A stretch of DNA of 64,000 nt from Branchiostoma floridae. Taxonomy: Eukaryota; Chordata; Leptocardii; Amphioxiformes; Branchiostomatidae. Every line of letters starts with the position of its first letter. The stretch's first letter is position 1. Below are positions 11,401 to 19,214 of this stretch, piece by piece. The DNA lies in the NCBI RefSeq assembly GCF_000003815.2, contig NC_049989.1:16808287-16872286 (forward strand), given 5' to 3'. Position numbers and translations under genes: made by a program. Under the pieces are notes generated by a model. The model did no database searches. It was not told where the DNA came from and worked only from the letters and a program-made list of their open reading frames with translations.

Positions 11401-14400
11401 CGTCACCTTCACCCTTGTGATGAAGAGGAGACCCCTCTACTATCAGTACTACATCTTTGTGCCCGCCTGTGTTCTAATGCTGATCAGGTATGCACATCTC
11501 GATAACAGGTTGTTTCACAACAATGTCAGTTCGCAACCGTCAGTTCGCAACAAGGCAAGTCTTTTCGCAACAAGGTACAAGTCGTTTCGCAACATTTGAG
11601 TGTTATTAATCTTCCTAGCCTGATGGTATTAGAAATCCTACTCCTAATATTATACTCCTTCCGCGTAAAACCCTTACCGGGTGCGAAAGACAACCCCGGC
11701 GGCAGAGGGACATGGGGCCGCATGAGCTTGACAGTCCGATGATTTTCATACACCGGGGGGTAGAGTTTCATACGCGTAAACAGGTATGAACACAATTATG
11801 TCAGGAATATGATTTCTAATACCATTAGACTACCAACTTTAAGATTAATGGCATTCAAATGTTTGGAAACTACTAACACATTGTTGCGAAAAGACTTGCC
11901 TTGTTGCGAACTGACTGTTGCGAACTGACATTGTTGCGAAACAACCTGTAATCCACATCTCCATATGGCTTGTGAGTTCGTTAGCTATGTTTTAGGACAC
12001 AGCAAGTACATTGTAAGAATGACATCCTCTTCGTATACAGACTTTAAATCTTGAGCGATAAGTAAGGAAACAAAATGAGTAAAGAAACAAAAATAGACCA
12101 TAGACATTGTAGCAAGAATTGATGTAACAGTTATTTCAAAGTGCACAATTTAACAGTAATGTAATATAATTCTAGTCTTCACAACGCTTGTGCCATTTCT
12201 ACAACTACCGAATCAGTATTAAGTACAACACGGCATTTTAATAGTCATTATAGAAAAAAATATACAGATGTGTCATTGCCTAGTTTTACGTTGATATGAA
12301 GGTCATTTTGCACCCTTGTAACAGGTTTTATATTTGTATATAATTGCACATACTTCTCGATGCTGTATATAGCCGATGTAGTCAAGAAGGTGGTCTGGAT
12401 AAGAAAGCCATCCACAGCGATAGTGATGAATCATGATGAGGGGGATACCAACTTATCCACGTTTGGATTGTGTTCTCGCCTCAACAGCGCCACCTGCATT
12501 GTATAAACCTGCACTGTTGTATCTGCAGTTTGCTGGGTTTCCTGACGCCGCCGGAGTCCGGAGAGAGGATGACGATGGTTCTGACGGCGCTGCTAGCTAA
12601 CACAGTCAACATGGAGGTGGTGGCAGGGCAGCTGCCGAAAACTTCATCTTACGTGCCTATCATAGGTGAGACATGAGGGTGCTTACAGCTTCCAGATCCA
12701 TTGTACATCTGAGTTTTATGTATTAATTTCCTACCAACACAGAAAGTTCATCTGTGTTGGTAGAAGTGTCATTCTTGAAATAGTTGAACTGAAGTTTCCA
12801 ACACCAAAACAACCATCCCTGAATAGAGACGGTGGGCGCCATACTGAATAGATTCGGTGGGCGCCATAGACTTCCTGCAACCTATAATCCACAGCTCACT
12901 GAGTCACGTGTTCTATCTGCATAACGTGACGCCACGACGTCGACAGCAGTGGATTGTTCATTCCTTGACAAAAACTGGTGCTGTGCAGTCGAAAATGTGG
13001 GTCCATTTTTTGTGTTGGAAATTACAGTTCAACTATTTCAAGGAGCTTTATGTATGTTTACCTTAGAACATCGATCGCATTTTTAAAAGTGTGATATCTG
13101 GGTATAAGACCGTGTTACACACGGTTTTTATCATTTCGAATCAAACGCTGCTGGTCAATTCGATTCAATCCACCGAAAGCAAGCTCGAATTAATTTGTTC
13201 AATTCCGAATCTTACCGACTTGATTGAATTGGTCCTTTATACTCCTGTCACATTTGGCGAAAATCGATCGGACGACGATTCTGTGGCAATCGCCCGAGCC
13301 TCGCTTATAATAATAACTTTATTGCACAACAATTGTACAAGGCACAAAATATAGCTTATATGTGACAGGGACGGTTTTTCTGTGAAAAAAAAGTGCAACC
13401 CTCTGTCGATCTTAAATATGGCCGATCTTCCATCGATATGCCCGATGATCGTGGATAATGAGACAGGGGTATCAAGCGTTTTGATTTTGCACAGTGTGTG
13501 ATCAGGATAGGACCAAACATGAAATTATCTCTCTTGGATCTATTTATCTTTCGACCTAAAGTCGGGACAACGCGAATACATTCCATACATTTTATTCCAT
13601 TTGAATATTTGATTTGATTATTCTTGCCTATCAGATCTAGATGTGAAAAAAAAAAACTAGCTATCTTCCTGCTTTTAGGGAAGTACTTCGGCGCAGTTCT
13701 GTTCGTGAATGCCTTGGCGATCGCCATGAACGTGGTTATCCTGAGCCTGCACTTCGGCAGTTTCCGCGCGCAGCCTCCCCCGGCCTGGCTCAAGACGTTC
13801 CTCCGGCTGGACGCGCCGTCAAGGTGGGCCGACTGGTTCTTCTGGAGATGCTTCCGGCGACGCACCATCAGGTACGGCATATTCGTGTTGAGTGGAACCC
13901 CCATTAGTATGTGAAGTGGTAGGGGCCAGAGTGGAGTGAGCCACTGGGGCAAGGGACAGATGAAGGAATTCTAAAGGAAATTGGGGGAAGTTGGTCATGT
14001 GTGAGGAGAGATGAAGAATAAAATGGACTATACCTAGATGGCGTGTTTGTGAACTTGACTGAGAATCTGTAACAATGGCGTTGTCGGCGGACGATCTAGA
14101 GCCATGGAGAGTGTGGCAAGAGGAGTTGTACAAAGAAGAGAGAAATTGTTGAACATCCCATCTAATGTTAATTTTACTTTTGTATCTGTTACATGTAATT
14201 GTGTCTGTGTTGTAACCTGTATTTAGCCAAGTGTGGCAAAAAAATGTAAAGAGGTGTTACATTCATTTTTCATCAGCTTCCCTCCGGACGCCTCTGGAGT
14301 CACCCTGAACTCCTGCATCTGGAAGAACCTGGAGTCGGCGCTGTCCGGCAGAACAAGCAGGATGAAAAGGCCACACAGTACCTCTGCTATGGAGACCACT

Positions 14401-14634
14401 CATCTCACCAAGCCTTACAACGACAACAACAACATGGACCCGGTTCTACTGGCCAAGATGGACATCATCGTGAATAACATGAGAGCCGCCAGAATGAGCC
14501 GGGAAGAGAAGAGGAGGATCGATGAAGCCTTGTACGAATGGAGGGAGGTGGCTTCGCGTATTGACAGGATCTTTTTCGCTATTTTCACTGTGATTATGCT
14601 CGTGGTGAACATCGTTGTGTTCGGACAGATCTAG
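2098..14634 (+). CDS. Nicotinic acetylcholine receptor alpha-type subunit (Cys-loop ligand-gated cation channel)
   Basis: Coding exons: 2098-2146, 5696-5844, 6938-6982, 7549-7658, 9700-9900, 10216-10305, 11377-11487, 12529-12665, 13679-13871, 14277-14634. They give 1443 nt (480 aa plus TAG), with GT/AG at every junction and no frame break. Seen: signal peptide (1-17); [13 protein letters not shown] block (43-55); loop D W83; loop A WSPD (109-112) and Y116; Cys loop C152-C166 with 13 residues between; loop B W173 in GSWSYDG; loop C Y214 and vicinal C216-C217, the mark of alpha subunits; M1 about 236-257; M2 264-285; M3 about 298-321; a short loop ending in an amphipathic helix; M4 460-480. Known of the family: pentameric, acetylcholine-gated, plasma membrane. 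The 45-bp and 110-bp exons match the sizes I recall for vertebrate nAChR exons. E264 (-1') suggests cation selectivity. Odd: M2 carries N276, N279 and E281, and F221 replaces the usual loop C tyrosine. The start is the ATG before a hydrophobic leader; an acceptor at 2059 hints at an upstream 5' UTR exon. The exact subunit class is unresolved. Confidence 0.9.
2790..3001. mobile_element. MITE, 'TACTGTAA' family, copy 1
   Basis: About 210 bp beginning TACTGTAAATGCAG and ending AAATTACAGT, with internal blocks of TTCGCGGT and its complement ACCGCGAA. Related copies are at 43501-43677 and, decayed, at 61191-61370 and about 57075-57140. It has no coding capacity. It sits in intron 1 of the receptor gene. 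Confidence 0.8.
4002..4212. mobile_element. MITE, 'GTCACATTTG' family, copy 1
   Basis: It is closely related to 13238-13474. Both contain AAAATCGATCGGACGACGAT, a TTATTGCACAACAATTGTAC block and GATCGTGGATAATG near the right end. The outer ends are imperfect inverted repeats around ATAC(C/T)CC(C/T)GTCAC and its complement. Both copies are in introns of the receptor gene. Confidence 0.75.
4423..4538. mobile_element. Hairpin MITE with TAGCCTGG ends and 9-bp target duplication
   Basis: The two arms of about 42 bp are near-perfect inverted repeats, TAGCCTGGGTACCATCC at the left and GGATGATACTCAGGCTA at the right, with a loop of about 30 bp. It is flanked by the direct 9-mer TATATACGC at 4414-4422 and 4539-4547. 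The paralogous tandem copy near 3400 lacks it, which gives an empty-site control. A 9-bp duplication fits Mutator-like transposition (inference). Confidence 0.9.
5420..5530. repeat. (CA)n [14 protein letters not shown]
   Basis: Long CA run with CAGA and CACG interruptions in intron 1 of the receptor gene. The several overlapping open frames on both strands are repeat artefacts. Confidence 0.95.
5898..6528. mobile_element. Inverted-repeat element A (CCCTTTCCACTAG ends), interrupted
   Basis: The left end reads CCCTTTCCACTAG, then CCTCGCTGCGCTCTCTCTGC. The right end is the complement: GAGCGCAGCGCGATCGCC, then CTAGTGGAAATGGG. The interior matches element B just downstream (GTATGATATACCTAGT). A different element (6051-6448) has inserted into it, so A is older. 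No coding capacity was seen. Confidence 0.75.
6051..6448. mobile_element. MITE with TAGCCTGG...CCAGGCTA ends nested in element A
   Basis: It begins TAGCCTGGTTACCAAACC and ends GGTATGGAATCCAGGCTA. It is flanked by the direct 9-mer AGTGTGAAA (6042-6050 and 6449-6457). The termini and duplication length are the same as in the 116-bp hairpin at 4423, so both belong to one superfamily. The interior is unrelated and non-coding. Confidence 0.88.
6541..6740. mobile_element. Inverted-repeat element B, intact relative of element A
   Basis: A copy of about 200 bp with the same ends as element A: CCCTTTCCACTAGTATGTCG at the left and the GAGAGCGCAGCGCGATCGCC block with TCTAGCG at the right. It shows what element A looked like before it was interrupted. 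It ends about 200 bp before the 45-bp receptor exon. Confidence 0.72.
7045..7175 (-). mobile_element. SINE 3' fragment
   Basis: The reverse complement matches the tail of the tRNA-derived SINE at 59443-59762, including AAGCTCCTCGCAATTCAGCC, the GTCGGCCCA block and an ATAACCAATAACAA tail. The tRNA-related head is missing. Confidence 0.7.
7690..7769 (+). repeat. Pyrimidine-rich (TC)n tract
   Basis: A C/T-only stretch with few interruptions, just after the 110-bp receptor exon and directly before the 102-bp tandem array. Confidence 0.75.
7770..8910 (+). repeat. Tandem array, about 102-bp unit, with internal TCTTG/TAAGAA alternation
   Basis: Unit starts (CAATAAGAA-like) are near 7840, 7941, 8043, 8145 and 8247, then become less regular to about 8622. 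The array decays further to about 8910. Each unit is made of about five sub-units in which TTCTT and AAGAA alternate every 20 bp or so, giving many small palindromes such as TTCTTGATATAAGAA. It lies in the intron between receptor exons 4 and 5. No protein-coding potential. Confidence 0.88.
9018..9085. repeat. (GT)n [14 protein letters not shown]
   Basis: GT run with GC interruptions. Confidence 0.9.
9265..9522 (+). repeat. Dispersed repeat family R2, copy 1
   Basis: It aligns over about 250 bp with 10344-10606. Shared blocks include TGCACATGACTTTTTATGGT, TGCAATTCCTTCTCCACCCT and GCTCCAGCAGATGCAGCTTT. The two copies flank receptor exons 5 and 6 in the same orientation. The family type is unknown. 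Confidence 0.85.
10344..10606 (+). repeat. Dispersed repeat family R2, copy 2
   Basis: Direct-orientation partner of 9265-9522, with roughly one mismatch in ten by eye. Recombination between the two would delete receptor exons 5 and 6, which carry the Cys loop and loop B. Confidence 0.85.
10935..11370 (+). mobile_element. LINE 3' fragment (L2/CR1-like)
   Basis: The frame reads [20 protein letters not shown], the cysteine/histidine tail typical of L2-like reverse transcriptase proteins with the histidine replaced by Q, then runs to a stop at 11244. A 3' UTR follows, ending in ACCTGTACTTAGCC, CAATAAAGG and ATTCATTC. It is 5'-truncated. Its tail stops about 7 nt before the acceptor of receptor exon 7. 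Confidence 0.8.
12731..12763. repeat. Perfect 13-bp hairpin
   Basis: CTACCAACACAGA and TCTGTGTTGGTAG are exact complements separated by 7 nt. The same AGTTCATCTGTGTTG block occurs near 61900 next to another copy of the adjacent MITE, so it probably belongs to that element family. Confidence 0.8.
12774..13042. mobile_element. MITE with CTTGAAATAGTTGAACTG ends, copy 1
   Basis: The left end CTTGAAATAGTTGAACTG is the inverted repeat of the right end CAGTTCAACTATTTCAAG. The arms extend about 31 bp through TTTCCAACAC. The interior shares AGTGGATTGTTCATTCC with 61927-62075. Non-coding. Confidence 0.85.
13238..13474. mobile_element. MITE, 'GTCACATTTG' family, copy 2
   Basis: Partner of 4002-4212. 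Ends are ATACTCCTGTCACATTTG and GATAATGAGACAGGGGTAT. It lies between receptor exons 8 and 9. Confidence 0.75.
14205..14270 (+). mobile_element. LINE 3' tail abutting receptor exon 10
   Basis: AACCTGTATTTAGCCAAGTG followed by GGCAAAAAAATGTAAAG and TTACATTCATT is the same 3' end as the LINE fragment at 10935-11370. It ends about 7 nt before the acceptor at 14276. The sequence upstream to about 13950 may be its 3' UTR, but I cannot place its start. Confidence 0.65.
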
Positions 14635-14845
14635 AGTGAACCACGGCGTGGCGTACAGCTAAGCATGAAAGTTTATCTTAGTTTATGGATAAACTAAACT
14701 TTAACTGATCAACACTGAATTGATTTACTTGAATTTGGGTACCATCCCGACAGAAGTTCGATCCGGCGTTCATTATATACTATATAAAGTCGCTTCTAGC
14801 TCTGATATTCATTGAAAATCACTAGGAGATGTACCCTATTCACCT

Positions 14846-14908
14846 TGACCTGTACTTAGCTTGTTAGAAAGCAAAAACGTACAACAAGGGTCTTCATTCA
14901 TTCATTGA
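14846..14908 (+). mobile_element. LINE 3' tail in receptor 3' UTR or flank
   Basis: GACCTGTACTTAGCTTGTTA ... TCTTCATTCATTCATT is another copy of the same LINE 3' terminus, about 210 bp after the receptor stop codon. Confidence 0.6.
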
Positions 14909-15083
14909 ATACACTATACATATTGCTTCTCTGTTGTTTCGTCTGTGATTCTGGACCACGTTAACTTCTGGAATCATCAAAATTTTGGACGCAGGCGCGT
15001 TCCAACAGCATAAAAGCCATCCGCCCCCTTGTGCATGCAGGCACTGGCCTGTTGTCATCAAACGAGTGCTCTAGAGCTATCTG

Positions 15084-15362
15084 GCATTTACGACCCTCTG
15101 CTGCATTTACGAGCCTCTGCTGCATTTACGAGCCTCTGCTGCATTTACGAGCCTCTGCTGCATTTACGACCCTCTGCTGCATTTACGAGCCTCTGCTGCA
15201 TTTACGAGCCTCTGCTGCATTTACGAGCCTCTGCTGCATTTACGACCCTCTGCTGCATTTACGAGCCTCTGCTGCATTTACGAGCCTCTGCTGCATTTAC
15301 GAGCCTCTGCTGCATTTACGAGCATCTGCTGCATTTACGACCCTCTGCTGCATTTACGTGTC
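15084..15362 (+). repeat. 19-bp tandem array with 76-bp higher-order period
   Basis: Fourteen full copies and one partial copy of GCATTTACGAGCCTCTGCT. One base alternates (GACC or GAGC) in the order C,G,G,G repeated three times, then G-variant and C, so the real amplification unit was four copies (76 bp). Because 19 is not a multiple of 3, all frames stay open and give spurious 19-aa peptide repeats. Confidence 0.95.
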
Positions 15363-15839
15363 TCCGGCGTCACAGTCGGAAGCTACAGCAGACGGGTCCA
15401 TTCTGTGAACAAGGCTGACGGAGTCTGCTGAAAATTTGTCCCGAGCAATTTAGTGTTGGTCAGTTAAAGTTTAGTTTCTCCATGCCGGATGCCATAAGTT
15501 TAGATGTCATAAGTATGGATGTACAAAAATGTATTCGAATGACATTACTCAAATCATGTCATTATGTAATGGATTATTCAAATGACATTATTCCTTTGCC
15601 ACCTTTAAAGTCATATTTTCTTGACACACGTAAATGACAGCTTTTGACCAGCAAGAGAATTTTGGATTGGACAAAATCTTATATCATGGTGTTCGATAGC
15701 AACAGAAAAGTTGTAGAGACTATGTCAAAAGGACATTACTATTACTGCGAAAGGAGCTTTACTTACCAATATGTTCTTATTTAAGTCATATTATAATGGC
15801 TTACGTTATACATAATGGGAATGGAGTATATATTATATT

Positions 15840-16260
15840 TGCATGTAATATTGCCGTTTAATACTGTGTATTCTTTTCTTAACTGCATGGGTACTACGTA
15901 CTACTTGGTCCTTTCCGACTTTATTTGTCTGGAACATATATCATTCTGCAAATAATGTTGCCGAATAATACTGTGTATTCTTTTCTTAACTGCTTGGGTA
16001 CTACGTACTACTAGGCTTGGTCCTTTCCGACTTTATTTGTCTGGAACATATATTATATTTGCATATAATGTTGCCGTATAATATTGCGTATTCTTTTCTT
16101 AACTGCTGGGTACTAAGTACTTCTTGGTCCTTACCGACTTTATTTGTCTGGAACATATATGTTTGCATATAATGTTGACGTATTTTACTGCGTATTCTTT
16201 TCTTAACTGTGAGGGTACTACGTACTTTTGGTCCTTACTGGTTTTGTCCAAATATTTGCT
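15840..16260 (+). repeat. Four-copy tandem repeat, about 104-113-bp unit
   Basis: The block TTCTTTTCTTAACTG recurs at 15871, 15978, 16091 and 16195. Each is followed by GGGTACTA and TGGTCCTT; the first three also carry ATTTGTCTGGAACATATAT, and the last copy is cut short. It lies in the 3' flank, or possible long 3' UTR, of the receptor gene. Confidence 0.9.
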
Positions 16261-16498
16261 TGTGAAGTAATTCTGACTGATTGATATTATATATTGGAAC
16301 TATCCTATGTTAAAGCAATAGTTGAATATTGCAAATTTTATTTAGCATTTCAATCTGAACTGTTTTGTATTGTAAAGGTGTTATCTCTATATGTTTATAT
16401 ATTATTCAAAATACTTTTCACGTGTTGTAAAATGGGGAGTTTTGTTTGCCATGCTAACGACGACACTGACACTAAGGCGATTTATATGACATATAAGT

Positions 16499-16504
16499 AA
16501 TAAA
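16499..16504 (+). promoter_or_regulatory. Possible polyadenylation signal AATAAA of the receptor gene
   Basis: An AATAAA about 1.87 kb after the stop codon, in an A/T-rich setting. It would imply a long 3' UTR containing the tandem arrays. Only transcript data could confirm it. Confidence 0.3.
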
Positions 16505-16555
16505 GAACCTTCTTTATAAATGTAATATGTATTTATTTGCATGATAGCCAACGGT

Positions 16556-17002
16556 TAGGGGTGGGTATTGGTCCAGGGTAACGGTACAAACCCGATTTTT
16601 CTTATCATACCGGAAAAACTGGACCTGGAAAACCTCGGTGGACCTGATGTTGGACCTATTAGAAAATAAACAGATCATACGATAAGGAATTCACACGTTT
16701 TGGGGGCTTACATGTCGAATTTGCGAAGAGAATAACAAAAGCGAGGCATAGTTCATTTCTACAAAGTTTAACAGTGATCAATCATACAGAGGCAGTTAGT
16801 CTTAAAGAATTTTAGAACTCCTGTGCAGTTGTTAAATACTATAGTCCACGAAACACTTCTTTGTAGCGAAATTGACCATTGTCAAATTTAGTATCCTCTA
16901 TTCACAAGTTTTCTCATACTGAATCAGGTTCAGGTCCGGACCTGGACCTGATCCTCTGGACCTGAACCTGACCTGAATTTTTTGTACCGGTACCCATCCC
17001 TA
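16556..17002. mobile_element. hAT-like non-autonomous element (TAGGGGTGGGTA ends)
   Basis: The left end TAGGGGTGGGTATTGGT matches the right end ACCGGTACCCATCCCTA in inverted orientation, the style of many hAT ends. The interior has repeated GGACCTG/CAGGTCC motifs. The flanking 8-mers (CCAACGGT, CCATCGTC) match only partly, so the target duplication is uncertain. Confidence 0.65.
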
Positions 17003-17739
17003 CCATCGTCATTTACATTTAACTTTATTTAGTTATTTACGGGGAAAGTAAATTAATGTAAAGGTGAACCTCGGTCAACCTGCGGTCAATGAACTTTCTG
17101 GTGCAAGTACATATTCGTGTCATTCAGTACTACATACTAGTAGTCTGTTACAGTACTTAAAATAGTTCAGCAATAGAGTTTGTCATAGTTTGTATCTTGT
17201 ACCAACAACAGTTGTGCAACAAAACTTATACTGGTTAGCTATCATCATGATTATCAACAGCCTCTGTGACAGGTATCTTACCAAGAAAGGCTCCTAATGT
17301 CGAGGTAAACTACGGTCAAGCTGCGGTCGACGAACTTTCTGGTGCAACTACGTTTTAATCTTATTCTCTACTACATAGTCTCTTGACTGTAAGTTCCATC
17401 ATCATCTTTTATTTTTATTAAATGGTTTTGTAAAACTGTTCAACGAAGTTCTCCATATATGACGAGAAATCGCTATGATGTGTACGGTGGCTATTTTATC
17501 AGCAAAATCTGGAAGTAAATCTCTGTTAAACTGCACCAGTTCAATGGCCTCTGCAGAATCAGACAATAATTATATATAATTTTTCGGGTCCCATTATCCA
17601 GACGCATGCACTGGGCGTAGTACGTTAGAAAACAATGGAGCTTCCGACGGAGGTCAACATGGGATCAAAGAGCCCCCGGCGTAAGGCTACTGTCTCACTT
17701 AAGTGCTATTATAGATTCGTCTGTTCATGATTTCAAATA

Positions 17740-18085
17740 AACACACTCACACACACACACACACTCACGTACATATATAAAGAGAGAGAGAGAGACGCGC
17801 GCGAACACACGCACATGCGCACACACATGCATACCGTGACACATACAGAGAACGAGAGAAAGAGAGCGAGAGAGAGAGCGAGAGAGAGAGAGGGAGAGAG
17901 GGAGAGATGTGCGTGGAAACACAAACACACACACACACACACACACACTCTTATACATGCTTACACACAAAGAGACAAAATACAGTTACATACACAACCA
18001 CACATACGCACATCTCCTAGCACACAATCAAGCACGTTTACGCGCAGGCACACACACACACAGACGCACGCGCACATTAAACGCA
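17740..18085. repeat. Compound (CA)n and (GA)n [14 protein letters not shown]
   Basis: Alternating CA and GA/GAGAGC runs. All open frames here, on both strands, are low-complexity artefacts. Confidence 0.9.
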
Positions 18086-18436
18086 TCATAGAGAAAGAGA
18101 AGAGGGCGACGGACCCGAAAATACACCGTAAATTCTTTTATAGTTTCGCGGGGTTCAATCAATTTCGCTAGGGAATGGGAAACTGTTTACCCTGCGTTTG
18201 CGATTATATCAAAACATTTCTGTGGTTAGGCTGTGCCACATTGGAAACACATTGGCGGTGGCGAAGTTCGGTGGCGAAGTTATGCTAAAACGCGAATAAA
18301 ACTATCAAGTGCATTTCAAGATTTACAGTACATGTAACCACCTGGGCAAAGGTAACTCGATAACAATGGATCCACAGCAATCTCCTACCATTACCTGACT
18401 CACAGGCTTTCCGAAAATATATTCGACGTGAGCTTG

Positions 18437-18830
18437 TAATCTCCAAGCAGATCCTACGGGGCCATACTAGTAGTACAAAGCTGGCCAAAGAGTATAGACC
18501 GCCAAAGGGAGTCAGATTTGATCTTAGGGCACCGTAGGGTCTGCTTGGATATACCTGTAGACTAGCTTTGAGACTATTTTATGGCACCGTAGGATCTGCT
18601 TGGATATACCCGTTGACCAGCTTTGATACTATTTTATGTCACCGTAGCATCTGCTTGGATATACCCGTTGACCAGCTTTGATACTATTTTATGTCACCGT
18701 AGCATCTGCTTGGATATACCCGTTGGCCAGCTTTGATACTGTTTTATGTCACCGTAGCATCTGCTTGGAGATTAGGCAAAAGGGGGAATGTCACCGTAGC
18801 ATCTGCTTGGAGATTAGGCAAAAGGGGGAA
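18437..18830. repeat. Tandem array (about 55 bp, then 43 bp) next to an inverted copy
   Basis: CACCGTAG(G/C)(A/G)TCTGCTTGG starts six units: four of about 55 bp with ATATACCCGTTG and CCAGCTTTGATACT, then two of about 43 bp with AGATTAGGCAAAAGGGGG. At about 18437-18485 the complement (TCTCCAAGCAGATCCTACGG ... AAAGCTGGCCA) lies in inverted orientation. It looks like a foldback element whose right arm was amplified. Confidence 0.85.
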
Positions 18831-18966
18831 TGGCTAAACCCTGTATAGACAGAAACTGTTTGCTCGGTATTCCGTATCCGGTCAAAGATCAAGAAAAACA
18901 TTACGAAGGGTCTGCGCGGAGGGTACGAAGTCCTCCCGAAGTATAAGGTCCATTGTACCGACAAAA

Positions 18967-19067
18967 ATGGCCGCCTTAGAGGAGTACGTTCGTCTGGAGG
19001 ACCCCAACATGCTGATAGCGGCGCTGGGGATCATCCTGAAGCCGGGGATATGGACGGTAATGTGCAG
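18967..19067 (+). CDS. Isolated first-exon-like sequence, possible phosphatidylethanolamine N-methyltransferase (PEMT) start
   Basis: ATG in good context (AAAATGG) opens 33 codons plus 2 nt ending at a clear donor (GTGCAG, then GTGAGT). The peptide includes LEDPNMLIAALG and KPGIWTVMCR. This resembles the N-terminus of PEMT, the ER membrane enzyme that makes phosphatidylcholine, around its D-P ... AA ... P ... W ... AR block; I also recall an intron after that arginine in the vertebrate gene. This rests on one short exon and memory of the family. I found no later exon downstream on this strand, and the next genes run in the opposite direction. It could be an orphan exon, a pseudogene fragment, or a gene with distant exons. 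Confidence 0.35.
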
Positions 19068-19075
19068 GTGAGTAC

Positions 19076-19203
19076 CGGTCCTGGGTAAAGCTAAGGGCAC
19101 AACCCGCCGTACGTGCAAATACGTGCTGTCTACGTGCCAAAATGTGGGCAATCTTATCCGTAAGTGGTAAGTACCACCTCTGTACGAACTCGTAGGGAAT
19201 CGA
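19076..19203 (-). repeat. Dispersed repeat family R1, short inverted copy
   Basis: The reverse complement of blocks in 1769-1988 and 54533-54857 (GGGCACAACCCGCCGTACGT and TTCCCTACGAGTTCGTAC). It starts right after the donor of the PEMT-like exon. Confidence 0.7.
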
Positions 19204-19214
19204 ACGGATAGTTG

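Noticed and set aside
13356-13952. 198-codon open frame on the minus strand
   Set aside because: It is antisense to receptor exon 9 and a MITE, has no conserved motif, and the sense exon fits perfectly in phase and family.
15084-15362. CRISPR-like array of short repeats
   Set aside because: There are no unique spacers; the 19-bp units are directly adjacent, and the window is clearly eukaryotic.
15029-15418. Two overlapping open frames of about 125-129 codons with a 19-residue peptide repeat
   Set aside because: They arise only because a 19-bp tandem repeat without stop codons is read in every frame. The same peptide appears in both frames.
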